Positions 34,985 through 43,619 of a DNA stretch of 47,614 nucleotides are shown here, in pieces. Source of the stretch: Spirochaetia bacterium UBA6919. GTDB taxonomy: Bacteria > Spirochaetota > UBA6919. The stretch is taken from NCBI GenBank assembly GCA_002450905.1, contig DKAT01000089.1, positions 1-47,614 of the forward strand, written 5' to 3'. The position numbers and the translations under genes were made by a program. The stretch's first letter is position 1. Each line of letters opens with the position of its first letter. Below the pieces are notes generated by a model. The model was not told the DNA's origin, did no database searches, and saw only the letters and a list, made by a program, of their open reading frames with translations.

Positions 34985-35776
34985 TTATTCATAATCTTTT
35001 TTTAATCTTTCAAATTTACTATCAATTTCTGGTCTAAGTTCATTTCCAACATCTTTAAATATATCTAATAAATCATCATAGATATTTTCACCTGCTACAA
35101 AGTTCCAAAACCTCTCTCCAACATATAATTCTCTTTTCAAATCATATATACCTGCCAGTGTCCATCTCTCATAGGGCTCGGGATGATACGGGTTATATGG
35201 AATGGCCAAATTGGTTTCGATCCTGGTATTCTTGTTCTGGCTTAATCTTAGGGCAACCCATTTTAATAGTTTGTTCTTCAGACCAACAAAACCCTCTTTA
35301 TTTGGTTTAGCCGTTTTGATGTCAAAGTAATATTCTTTTTTGTTATCATTTATATAAAGATCTACTACTGAATCAGGATGTTTTATTGCTTTGCCTGGTT
35401 TAATTGATTTTCTAATGATTTTGATTAAATCATCCTTATTATCTATTTTAGAATCATTTGATTTTCTTAGATCATAAATTAATTTAGTAATTAAGTTTTC
35501 TGTGTCGTTATCTATTTCTCCAAATAAATTATAATGTCTTTGGGCCTGTTTCCCTGAACCTATGGCTAAATATTCTGCAATTTGTTCCCAAATTGATATT
35601 CCAAAAGTCGTATTCATTGAATGTATAAATGAGAACATAGCGTATCTGTCCTTACCCAGTAATCTGAAATGAAAGGGCATATGATTTGTTTCTGGTTGGT
35701 ACTTTTCTAGTTTATCCCGAACCGTTTTTCTTAACAGATCAGCAATCTGGATTGATGTTTCCGTTGATATTGCCAT
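34985..35776 (-). CDS. Type II restriction endonuclease, TdeIII-like
   Basis: A 263-residue protein. HPDSVVDLYI followed 13 residues later by YYFDIKTAK (D139 and D152-x-K154) forms a PD-(D/E)XK active site. MPFHFRLLGKDRYAMFSFIHS and NTTFGISIWEQIAEYLA near the N-terminus match, from memory, the TdeIII family, whose members are described as cutting GGNCC; this specificity is inferred from family resemblance only. The ATG lies 6 bp after the methyltransferase stop, without a clear ribosome binding site, consistent with translational coupling to its methylase. argC follows by 15 bp. Confidence 0.78.
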   Translation of the reverse strand: MAISTETSIQIADLLRKTVRDKLEKYQPETNHMPFHFRLLGKDRYAMFSFIHSMNTTFGISIWEQIAEYLAIGSGKQAQRHYNLFGEIDNDTENLITKLIYDLRKSNDSKIDNKDDLIKIIRKSIKPGKAIKHPDSVVDLYINDNKKEYYFDIKTAKPNKEGFVGLKNKLLKWVALRLSQNKNTRIETNLAIPYNPYHPEPYERWTLAGIYDLKRELYVGERFWNFVAGENIYDDLLDIFKDVGNELRPEIDSKFERLKKDYE

Positions 35777-35782
35777 AATTTT

Positions 35783-37390
35783 TTAATCAGGAATAACATG
35801 AAAAATACTTTCTTCATAGACCTGTCGATCCTTTTCTACACGATTTAATACAGGACGTTTGAATTCATCGATTAATTTAAATCCTGATTGTTTTATAATT
35901 TCTGGATATAAATTAAATTTATCATTGGCTACTATAAAACAATTTGCATTCGATTTTAAATATGGCTTTAAATTTTTAAATACCATAATAATTTCTGATG
36001 AATAACTTTCTCTGGCTAATTTACCCTTGCCATTGCCTAGGATACCGATCTCTTGATCCTTTTTCACAGGAAGATTGAATATTTCATATGCATATTGATG
36101 TTGGTCATGATAATCAATTTGGCCTACATATGGGGGCGAGGTGAAGATTCCGTCAATATATTTCTTATTAATATGCTTTAAGAATTGTTTGTATTCCGTA
36201 TTTTCAGCTAAATTAATTTTATTTGAACTCCCAAGTAGTACAAGATTTTGAGCCTCTGTCCTATGATTATTATATACAGAGATTCGCTTAATTGTATCTT
36301 TATAATATTTTAAGAAGTGCATTGATAAACTATCCACCGGTCGACATATTTTAAAATGCTTTCTTTCACAGTAATATGGGGTGTATTGCGGATGAATTAA
36401 AGTTGCTAAATCAATGTGTTTTGTTGCCCTACAAGATCTTACAGTTCTACCCAGTATAACCATGAAAAGATTTTTAACTTGAGTATCCTCAATTGTTTTT
36501 ATAATATTTTGTATAGCTTTAATTTCTTGCTGTATCGTCTTTGTGAACCATTTTTCTATAAAGGTTTCTGAGGATTCTATTTGTACTTTATAATTGAAAT
36601 CCTTTAATAATTTAGAATAATCTTTGTTAAACTGGAAAAGAACCTCTGTACCAAATGATTTTTCATCGACTTCTCCTGAATGCACTGATTTACGATAATG
36701 AGGTGTTGGGAAATACTTTAAATTATATTCTATAATTAATTGATCCAATTTGTTGTTAAATAAAACATTCTCATTTTCAATATTCTTTAAGCACTCTAGA
36801 ATTATCTCGCCATATTGATGGATGGAATTCATGTTATATTTTTCTAATTTTACCTTTGAAATAATACTATTATACACAGATAATTCAATTCCTATGGAAT
36901 GAATACCTTGTTCCCCAGCTTGTACAAGAGTTGTTCCAGAACCTGCAAAGGGATCGAGGATAAGATCATTTGGATGGAAGAAAATGTCTTTTTTGTAATT
37001 ATCAGTATGTTCATCAATAAAATATTCAACTAATTGAGGAATAAACTTTCCTTTATAAGGGTGCAATCGATGCACATGTTTGGTCCTCTCTGATTCATTG
37101 TATTCAGAGAAGGATAGAGACATATTGACATCTTTGCTTAGCCCTTTAGCAAAACGATTCAAATCTTGATTTATTTTATTATCGTAATAGGTCTTTAATT
37201 GAATCATACTGATATGATTTTTTCCATTCATTTTTTTTGAATCAATTCTACCATAGCTGATCAGATATGAAATCTGGGACTTGGTTACCTGTTTATTTAA
37301 GTACTGGGTAGCCCATCTGGACGCCTCTTCAATCGTTAATAAATTATTATTATCAGATTGATCAATATTTATCAATTCTAATTGTTTCAA
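35783..37390 (-). CDS. DNA methyltransferase (probable N4-cytosine) of the TdeIII-like system
   Basis: A 535-residue SAM-dependent methyltransferase. Motif I is DPFAGSGTTLVQ (146-157) and motif IV is TSPPY (417-421); (S/T)PPY favours N4-cytosine methylation, though adenine cannot be excluded. Motif I precedes IV with about 260 residues between, leaving room for a target-recognition region. Residues 15-70 look like an excisionase-type helix-turn-helix (NLLTIEEASRWATQYLN, then QISYLISYGRIDSKK), which may bind DNA or autoregulate. The start is TTG, with AGGGAAAGAA just upstream and no earlier ATG. It lies 69 bp downstream of recA and 6 bp upstream of the endonuclease gene. Together they form a type II pair, with methylase first, which protects the host as the enzyme is made. 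Confidence 0.85.
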   Translation of the reverse strand: MKQLELINIDQSDNNNLLTIEEASRWATQYLNKQVTKSQISYLISYGRIDSKKMNGKNHISMIQLKTYYDNKINQDLNRFAKGLSKDVNMSLSFSEYNESERTKHVHRLHPYKGKFIPQLVEYFIDEHTDNYKKDIFFHPNDLILDPFAGSGTTLVQAGEQGIHSIGIELSVYNSIISKVKLEKYNMNSIHQYGEIILECLKNIENENVLFNNKLDQLIIEYNLKYFPTPHYRKSVHSGEVDEKSFGTEVLFQFNKDYSKLLKDFNYKVQIESSETFIEKWFTKTIQQEIKAIQNIIKTIEDTQVKNLFMVILGRTVRSCRATKHIDLATLIHPQYTPYYCERKHFKICRPVDSLSMHFLKYYKDTIKRISVYNNHRTEAQNLVLLGSSNKINLAENTEYKQFLKHINKKYIDGIFTSPPYVGQIDYHDQHQYAYEIFNLPVKKDQEIGILGNGKGKLARESYSSEIIMVFKNLKPYLKSNANCFIVANDKFNLYPEIIKQSGFKLIDEFKRPVLNRVEKDRQVYEESIFHVIPD

Positions 37391-37459
37391 TTTCTTTCCC
37401 TAAATCATTTTGAACACTTATCGGAGTCCTTTATCTAAATTATTTACAATATAGAAAAA

Positions 37460-38533
37460 TTATTTCCCTGATGATTTCTTTGTCTTCTTCTCATTTGCAG
37501 CGGCATCCTCTCCTGAATTATTGGATGAATCAAAGGGTTTAGGATCAGGGAGATTATAATGCTTTCTCACACCACTTTCAATTGCCTTCGCCTTATCAGG
37601 ATTCTCTTTTAGATATTCCCGCACATTATCCCGTCCCTGTCCCAGTCTCTCATCCCCGTAGGAGTACCATGTCCCGCTTTTCTGGATGATATTGGCATCG
37701 ACGGCTGCATCGAGGAGACAACCCATACTGGATATCCCTTCTGCAAATAAAATATCAAATTCCGCTTTCTTGAAGGGCGGTGCCATCTTGTTTTTGACGA
37801 CTCTGACCCTAACATTGTTTCCTATGGAGTCCTCTCCTTTCTTCAAGGTTTCTACCTTTCTGATTTCCATACGTACAGAGGCATAGAATTTAAGTGCATT
37901 TCCTCCCGTGGTTGTTTCAGGAGAACCAAATGTAACACCGATTTTCATACGAATCTGATTGATAAAGATGAGACATGTATTTGTCCTACTTATAATCCCT
38001 GTAAGTTTACGAAGAGCCTGAGACATTAATCGTGCCTGGAGCCCCATGTGAGCATCCCCCATATTCCCATCAATTTCAGCCTTAGGGACGAGAGCAGCGA
38101 CACTATCCACGATAATTAGATCCATTGCAGAGCTTCTCACCAGAGTTTCAGCTATTTCCAGTGCCTGTTCACCATAATCCGGTTGAGCGACATAGAGATT
38201 ATCCACATCTACTCCCAATAATTGAGCGTATGTAGGATCTAGCGCATGTTCAGCATCAATAAATCCTACAATACCACCTAATTTCTGGACATTAGCGGCA
38301 ATCTGGAGAGTTAAAGTTGTCTTACCAGAGGATTCAGGTCCGTATATTTCTACAATCCGTCCACGGGGCACTCCACCAATCCCCAAGGCAATATCCAGAG
38401 TAAGAGCACCAGTTGGGATAAACGGTACCTGGACTTTCTCTTTAGTCCCAAGACGCATAATAGTCCCCTTTCCAAACTGCTTTTCCAGCTGGGTTACAGT
38501 AGCATCAAGGGCTTTTTCTTTTTCTGCATTCAT
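37460..38533 (-). CDS. recA: Recombinase RecA
   Basis: A 357-residue RecA, standard length. GPESSGKTT (65-73) is the Walker A loop; DLIIVDSVAALVPKAEI is Walker B; FINQIRMKIGVTFGSPETTTGGNALKFYASVRMEIR is the L2 region, given here in parts: FINQIRMKIG and ETTTGGNALKFYAS. The frame opens at an upstream TTG, but ATG 38533 is preceded by AAGGA at the right distance and gives the start MNAEKEKALDAT. The C-terminal tail is Ser/Lys-rich with an acidic segment. RecA promotes strand exchange and SOS induction. No SOS box was recognised in the 250-bp upstream region, though a diverged spirochaete box cannot be excluded. Confidence 0.97.
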   Translation of the reverse strand: MNAEKEKALDATVTQLEKQFGKGTIMRLGTKEKVQVPFIPTGALTLDIALGIGGVPRGRIVEIYGPESSGKTTLTLQIAANVQKLGGIVGFIDAEHALDPTYAQLLGVDVDNLYVAQPDYGEQALEIAETLVRSSAMDLIIVDSVAALVPKAEIDGNMGDAHMGLQARLMSQALRKLTGIISRTNTCLIFINQIRMKIGVTFGSPETTTGGNALKFYASVRMEIRKVETLKKGEDSIGNNVRVRVVKNKMAPPFKKAEFDILFAEGISSMGCLLDAAVDANIIQKSGTWYSYGDERLGQGRDNVREYLKENPDKAKAIESGVRKHYNLPDPKPFDSSNNSGEDAAANEKKTKKSSGK

Positions 38534-38726
38534 GAAAATATCCTTCAAAATAATGTTATTAATATACTAAAAGATGTTTAAAATTGAAATCACAACCCAT
38601 TGATTAATTTATTTGATGAATCAGTTGTATCAAATATATATTACTCATATAAAACAATATTTATTACAGTATTCTTATATTTTTTATGGATTTTATTAAA
38701 ATATTTCTCAGTGGGATTTTAGATTG

Positions 38727-38774
38727 ACATGGGGAATAAATTTTTTTTACCGTAAGGAAATTCATCCCCCGTGT
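38727..38774 (-). terminator. Long hairpin between the lipoprotein gene and recA
   Basis: ACACGGGG/CCCCATGT arms extended by GATGAATTT/AAATTTATTC make a near-perfect stem of about 17 bp around CCTTACGG and A-rich sequence. It sits 20 bp after the lipoprotein stop codon, on the same strand, and probably ends that transcript. Confidence 0.6.
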
Positions 38775-38794
38775 AAAATTTGTTAATCGAGTAG

Positions 38795-39313
38795 TTATCT
38801 TCCCATCCTTCCTCGTCCCGAACCAGCCCACATAGGAATTCCGTCTTTATTACGTAATTTCAAGTGTCGTTTACCTTTCCACACATCTGAAGCAATAATG
38901 GATGTATTATCGTCATATTTGATACGTGATCCTTTCACCCGTAGTTTATCATTTTTATTAAATGTAAATCCTTTTTTATCAAGATACCATGAAGGCCCAA
39001 GATGTACATTTACAGATCCAGATTTAGTTTTTAAAATAAGATGAACACCATGATGCATTCCCATTCTATTTCCACGACTACGGCGCGGTATATTTTCTAC
39101 TGAAGAAACTTTCCCGTAGACCACCACAACAGTTTTAGGATCAAACATAGGTCCATATCCTCTTCTTGGACCCATCGGGCGATCATTTTCATTTGACACC
39201 TGTTTTTGTGTGTCATTATTATTTTTAGAATTGGAATCTCCGCAAGATATAACTCCAATCATTGATAGTATGATAATCATCCCTATCAGAATATAATTGA
39301 TATTTTTCTTCAT
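38795..39313 (-). CDS. Arg/Met/Gly-rich lipoprotein with OB-like domain
   Basis: A 172-residue exported protein. Leader residues 1-23 end in GVISC with Cys24, a lipobox. A disordered Asn/Asp stretch and PMGPRRGYGPMFDPK follow. The rest (about 65-172) is a small beta domain: VVVVYGKVSSVENI, then VHLILKTKSGSVNVHLGPSWYLD, FTFNKNDKLRVKGSRI and WKGKRHLKLRNKDG, the layout of OB-fold or DUF-type modules seen in proteobacterial DNA- or metal-binding lipoproteins (recollection only). Basic, Met- and His-rich patches (MGMHHGVH) may bind metal or nucleic acid. Strong AGGAGG before the ATG. It is about 260 bp upstream of recA, with a terminator between. Confidence 0.72.
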   Translation of the reverse strand: MKKNINYILIGMIIILSMIGVISCGDSNSKNNNDTQKQVSNENDRPMGPRRGYGPMFDPKTVVVVYGKVSSVENIPRRSRGNRMGMHHGVHLILKTKSGSVNVHLGPSWYLDKKGFTFNKNDKLRVKGSRIKYDDNTSIIASDVWKGKRHLKLRNKDGIPMWAGSGRGRMGR

Positions 39314-39526
39314 AAAAACCTCCTTATGGTTTTATTAGAAACGAATATCTATATATTATAAATTTATTTGGAAATATAACTTTGTCAATACAGTTTATAT
39401 AATTACTATTCTATTATAAATATCAATTTTTTTTCCAGAAATAAATCTTTATAAGTTTAAAAAAAATTGAAAATAATTATTTTTGTATTATAATATATAT
39501 GAATAAATCAATTTATTAGAGAGTTT

Positions 39527-40096
39527 ATGAAGATTAAAACAATATTTATTTTATTATTTGTAGTATTAGCATATCGCTGTGGTGGTGATGGTTCAGGTAC
39601 ATTAACTCTAAGAATGACTGATGCCCCTATCACCCTTACAACAGGGGAAATAATATCGTCTATTAATATAAATATCAAGAAAATAAATATTGAGATTGAA
39701 TCCTCATCAAATAAACAAGAAATTAATGTAGCTGACTATGGCAATTCTGGCAAATTCTTTGACTTACTTGAATTAACAAATGGTGTAACAACTAAAATAG
39801 GTACTATTCAAGTCCCTGCTGGCAAATGTGTTGAAATCTCTGTGAAACTTGGGAATAATCATACAATAGTCGTTAATAATACTACTTATCAATTAATAAT
39901 TCCTCTTCCAGAAGTAGAGGTTGAATTCGGAAATAAGGAAATTACTATCACTGATGGTTCTGTAAAAGATGTGATTATTGATTTCCAGGCTGCAACTACA
40001 AATGCTATTAATTCTGGTGTAATTACCTGTAACAGTGTATCCAAAACTTGTACTTTAAATCCTAAAATTATAATGAAAGAGTCAAGTGGAAGTTGA
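39527..40096 (+). CDS. DUF4382-like lipoprotein
   Basis: A 189-residue exported protein. The leader IFILLFVVLAYRC with Cys18 is an unusual lipobox (AYRC). The rest begins LTLRMTDAPI then INIKKINIEIESS, the pattern of DUF4382 beta-sandwich domains (xxVxLTDAPxxxxxVxVxIxxIxV), with FFDLLELTNGVTTKIGTIQVPAGKC in the middle part. Function of DUF4382 is unknown; members are usually surface or periplasmic. GAGAGTTT precedes the ATG. It diverges from the Arg/Met-rich lipoprotein gene across about 210 bp. Confidence 0.75.
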   Translation: MKIKTIFILLFVVLAYRCGGDGSGTLTLRMTDAPITLTTGEIISSININIKKINIEIESSSNKQEINVADYGNSGKFFDLLELTNGVTTKIGTIQVPAGKCVEISVKLGNNHTIVVNNTTYQLIIPLPEVEVEFGNKEITITDGSVKDVIIDFQAATTNAINSGVITCNSVSKTCTLNPKIIMKESSGS

Positions 40097-40432
40097 TCCT
40101 CTCAAAATCATTTCATCATAAATACTTACAAATATTTAAATATAATTTTTTATATCATCTCCTGAAAGGTATATTAACAATTCGATAAGGTACAAACTAT
40201 TTTTGTGAGCACCTTATACATGAATAGTTAATTCTTGTATTGATTATGATATAAAATTAAACGATCAAGCTGATTCACAACGTAGCCAAGAGTTCTAGAC
40301 TAGTTTACTGGAATTAATCAGAGAATATGTTATTATATCATTAATACGTTTAATGGATTTTCAAAAATTATTTGAGAAGTTATCAAATAATATAGTGGGT
40401 TTAATTTTTTAGGATAGTTTCAGAATAAAGGT
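40097..40432. other. Intergenic region, no feature recognised
   Basis: About 336 bp between convergent genes (DUF4382-like lipoprotein and helicase-nuclease). I found no open frame with a ribosome binding site, no strong hairpin and no repeat of the dispersed family. Confidence 0.5.
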
Positions 40433-43243
40433 TTAGTGAATGGCTTTTGAGTAAGTACAACCTATAGAAAAAGAGCATTGAGAACATGTTTTGATTTCGG
40501 GTTGTGCAGGGAATATCTTCTGGTAGACTTTCTCACTCACTTCAGTGATGGTATTTTCTATTTGTTCCAATGATTTATCATGGGAAAAATACTCCAACAC
40601 TTTGTTATACTGGAGATAGTGTATTTTTATTTTATTTATTGGTTGAAAGGTTTCTTTTTGAAAAGCATATGCGTAGGATATGAGTTGGTTTTTGTCGTCT
40701 GGATTTATATTTCCAGTTTTAAAATCAGTGATCTCTAATTGTCCATCAGACGTTTTAGTGATCAAATCTATACAACCAGCAAACCGATGCAATCCAAGTT
40801 GTATCTCAAAATCCATTTCTACAGCAATTATTTCGGAAAGTTTTAAAAAATAATTTGTATAATAGGTCTCAAGAATATTATAACACTGATTTTTGTATTG
40901 GATTAAATGATCATATTTATTAATCTGGTAACTGAGAAAGTTGGATATTGTCTCCTCGTCTACTTTTATGGATTTCATTTTCAAAAAATGGATTTTTTCC
41001 AATACTTTATGAGTAATCTCTCCAAGAATTACCTGGATGGATTGAGAAGTTCTGAACTGGAGATCGTATTCTAATTGATATCTTAAAGGACATAGCAAAT
41101 AAGTCTTCAAGGATGAATAACTAAGGGTTATACCAGGTTTTAGAATATTTTGGTTATTGAATTGATTTGTATTTGATATACTATTTAAACTATATGGATG
41201 GAGAGGAGCTTTATCAATAAGGTTATTCATATACTTGCCCCTTTTAAACTCCTTTCCAGACTTTGTTTTATTTGATATATTAATAAACAATAAATCCTCT
41301 GCTCTAGTTAGAGCTACATAGAACAATCTTAACTGATTTTCAAAGACATCTGACTTACTATGATTGTGATTTAAAAGTTCCTTAGGGATTTCAAAGGTTC
41401 CATTCCAATAATTTTCTGGATCAAACTCACAAACAAAGACAACTTTATACTGTAATCCTTTGACATTATGGATAGTGGATACATGTACCCCATCTCTTTG
41501 TTCATCGTGGGGGACTTCTTCGAGGGTCATTTTCTTCCGAAAGATCATCAAATGCTCTACAAAGGATTTAAATGATCGATTACCCCATTGTGTATGAGAC
41601 TTTGCTAAATGTGTTAAATAGGAAACCTGCTTAAGGCTATAGATATCATTGTTTTTCAATGTCCTGTCAAAGTATCGTAATAGGCTAAGTAACTGATAAA
41701 TAAATTGTAATATCTCATGCTCCTGTTCATTACCAATATCATAGCTTAATTGAAATAATTTTGACAGCAGATGAAAATCCATTTCATTTTGTACATTATA
41801 CTTATTATCAAGAGAATGGGGAGATAAATCTTCTATTTTAATTATATATGAAGCTTCACTCAGGAATTGAAACTTGGTATCATTTGAAATACCACTCAAA
41901 TCAAGTAAACGTTCAAGTCGATCCTTTGAAATCTTTTTATCAACAAAGAAAATCATCCATTCAACCAAAAGAAATATGTCTGGATGGTCAAAGAAATTAC
42001 CACTTCGATGAATTATACAGGGAATTCCAAATTGGTCAAACACATTTTTATAACCCCAGCCAATGAAATGCCATCTGACACTACGAAATAATAATGCAAC
42101 ATCCGAATAATCTGAAATAATTTCATTTTCTTTCAATTCTTTAATAATTTTGCAAGTTTGCCTGGCACTCTCTTCAGCAGTATCCCCATGAATCAAATAC
42201 ACTTGAGAGCCATTTCCACGCATAGATGAAAGATCTTTTCCAAACCTATTCTCGCTTCCACTCCATATTGAATTGGAGAATCTGACAATCTCTTGTGTAG
42301 AACGATAATTTTCTCCCATCTGACTTATTTTGACATTTGGAAAATCTTTTGGGAAGTTCAATAAATTGCTGATATTCGCACCTCTAAATTGATAGATCCC
42401 CTGATCATCGTCCCCCACAGCACAAATCTTAATATCGTCTGAATAAAGTTCCCTGAATAGCTCATGTTGCAATTGACTGATATCCTGATATTCGTCTACC
42501 AAAATATATCGATATGTATTGTGAATGGATTGTTTAACCTGACCATAATTTTTAACTAATGTATAAGCTAATTTAAGTGCCTGAGAGTGATCCAGAAGCT
42601 TCTTATCCCACATGAATTTTCTGTAATTAAGAAATATATTATAGATATCCTTATCGCTCAGGTATATTCCTTTATCTACAGTACGATTGATCGTTTTGGC
42701 ATCGTAACTGAAACCTGAAATATAGTTGAATAGGTCTTTTTTATCAATCATGTATTCATTCAGGCTGTCAAAAAATGAAAGTAATTTAAAAATGTTTTCA
42801 TGAAGACTTTGTAGAGAATCAAACGAACCCTCAGGTATATTTAAATCTTGATGGTGTGAAAGGATTAAGAATTTCTGATCAATCTCATCAATCATAGAAA
42901 CATCAATCCAGGGATCAAGGTGATAGAGATTTTCATGGATAATCTTTCGACAGAGGCTATGAACGGTATATACTTCCAAGTGGTGTGGTTGAATATTATA
43001 TGGCTGGCAGTATTGTGTGATACGCTGTTTCAGCTCATCTGTAGCTTTGTTTGTAAATGTGGTTATGAGAATTTCACAGGGTTGATAACCCTGATCTATG
43101 AGATAAGCTACTTTACCAGCAATAATGCTTGTTTTCCCAGTTCCTGGACCAGATAGGATAAGTTGGTTTTGATTGATTTCATGAATTGCAGATAATTGTG
43201 TAGGCGTCCATTTAGGAATAACTGGTTTCATCTTATAAACCAT
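40433..43243 (-). CDS. UvrD/PcrA-like helicase fused to Fe-S PD-(D/E)XK nuclease (AddA-like role)
   Basis: A 936-residue SF1A helicase-nuclease. LSGPGTGKTSII near residue 31 is Walker A, VDEYQDIS near 250 is Walker B, GDDDQGIYQFRGA near 280, VSTIHNVKGLQYKVVF near 595 and LRLFYVALTRAEDLLF near 645 are helicase motifs III to VI. From about 705, YSSLKTYLLCPLRYQLEY begins a RecB-type nuclease: GEITHKVLEKI, HRFAGCIDLITK, LEITDFKTGN (catalytic D-x-K) and CSQCSFSIGC, which with the CPLRY Cys makes the C...C-x2-C-x5-C iron-sulphur set. AddA proteins are longer (about 1200). The AddB-like gene at 11236-14547 is a candidate partner. Two start codons (43243, 43231) are possible, neither with a strong ribosome binding site. 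Confidence 0.85.
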   Translation of the reverse strand: MVYKMKPVIPKWTPTQLSAIHEINQNQLILSGPGTGKTSIIAGKVAYLIDQGYQPCEILITTFTNKATDELKQRITQYCQPYNIQPHHLEVYTVHSLCRKIIHENLYHLDPWIDVSMIDEIDQKFLILSHHQDLNIPEGSFDSLQSLHENIFKLLSFFDSLNEYMIDKKDLFNYISGFSYDAKTINRTVDKGIYLSDKDIYNIFLNYRKFMWDKKLLDHSQALKLAYTLVKNYGQVKQSIHNTYRYILVDEYQDISQLQHELFRELYSDDIKICAVGDDDQGIYQFRGANISNLLNFPKDFPNVKISQMGENYRSTQEIVRFSNSIWSGSENRFGKDLSSMRGNGSQVYLIHGDTAEESARQTCKIIKELKENEIISDYSDVALLFRSVRWHFIGWGYKNVFDQFGIPCIIHRSGNFFDHPDIFLLVEWMIFFVDKKISKDRLERLLDLSGISNDTKFQFLSEASYIIKIEDLSPHSLDNKYNVQNEMDFHLLSKLFQLSYDIGNEQEHEILQFIYQLLSLLRYFDRTLKNNDIYSLKQVSYLTHLAKSHTQWGNRSFKSFVEHLMIFRKKMTLEEVPHDEQRDGVHVSTIHNVKGLQYKVVFVCEFDPENYWNGTFEIPKELLNHNHSKSDVFENQLRLFYVALTRAEDLLFINISNKTKSGKEFKRGKYMNNLIDKAPLHPYSLNSISNTNQFNNQNILKPGITLSYSSLKTYLLCPLRYQLEYDLQFRTSQSIQVILGEITHKVLEKIHFLKMKSIKVDEETISNFLSYQINKYDHLIQYKNQCYNILETYYTNYFLKLSEIIAVEMDFEIQLGLHRFAGCIDLITKTSDGQLEITDFKTGNINPDDKNQLISYAYAFQKETFQPINKIKIHYLQYNKVLEYFSHDKSLEQIENTITEVSEKVYQKIFPAQPEIKTCSQCSFSIGCTYSKAIH

Positions 43244-43619
43244 TAATATTAAATTGAATACTTTAAATATGAATCTGATATTTGCGAAATACTATTAAAT
43301 TATTATTTCATTATACACTTTTATATTAACCAGTCAAATATCCATTAATATATTCCTATAATATATTAATAAATTGGCAATTATAGATCCATGCCCAATA
43401 AAATATTAATTAATCAGATTAAATAAAATACATATAAATAATATTATAAATAGATTGCATAATTTCTTAATAATCCAAAACAAAGACTAATCTTGATTCA
43501 ATCCCATTACTTTTATCCAATTAATCTTCAATTGCAACTTATAATTCATAACATGTAAATAATCTTATCATTATCCCCTCTTCCACAGAAGATCTTCCCA
43601 ATATTAACCTATAAGATAA
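43244..43619. other. Very AT-rich intergenic region, no feature recognised
   Basis: About 376 bp upstream of the helicase-nuclease and downstream of the outer-membrane protein gene. Only low-complexity AATATT-type sequence was seen, with no frame or strong hairpin. Confidence 0.5.

Noticed and set aside
34985..37390. Strong avoidance of GGNCC sites by the genome
   Set aside because: I counted about 20 sites by eye in the window against roughly 30-35 expected at this composition, which is not a strong shortage and the count may be off.
38534..38794. SOS box upstream of recA
   Set aside because: No clear repeated operator motif was found near the start; spirochaete LexA sites differ between lineages, so absence is not proven.
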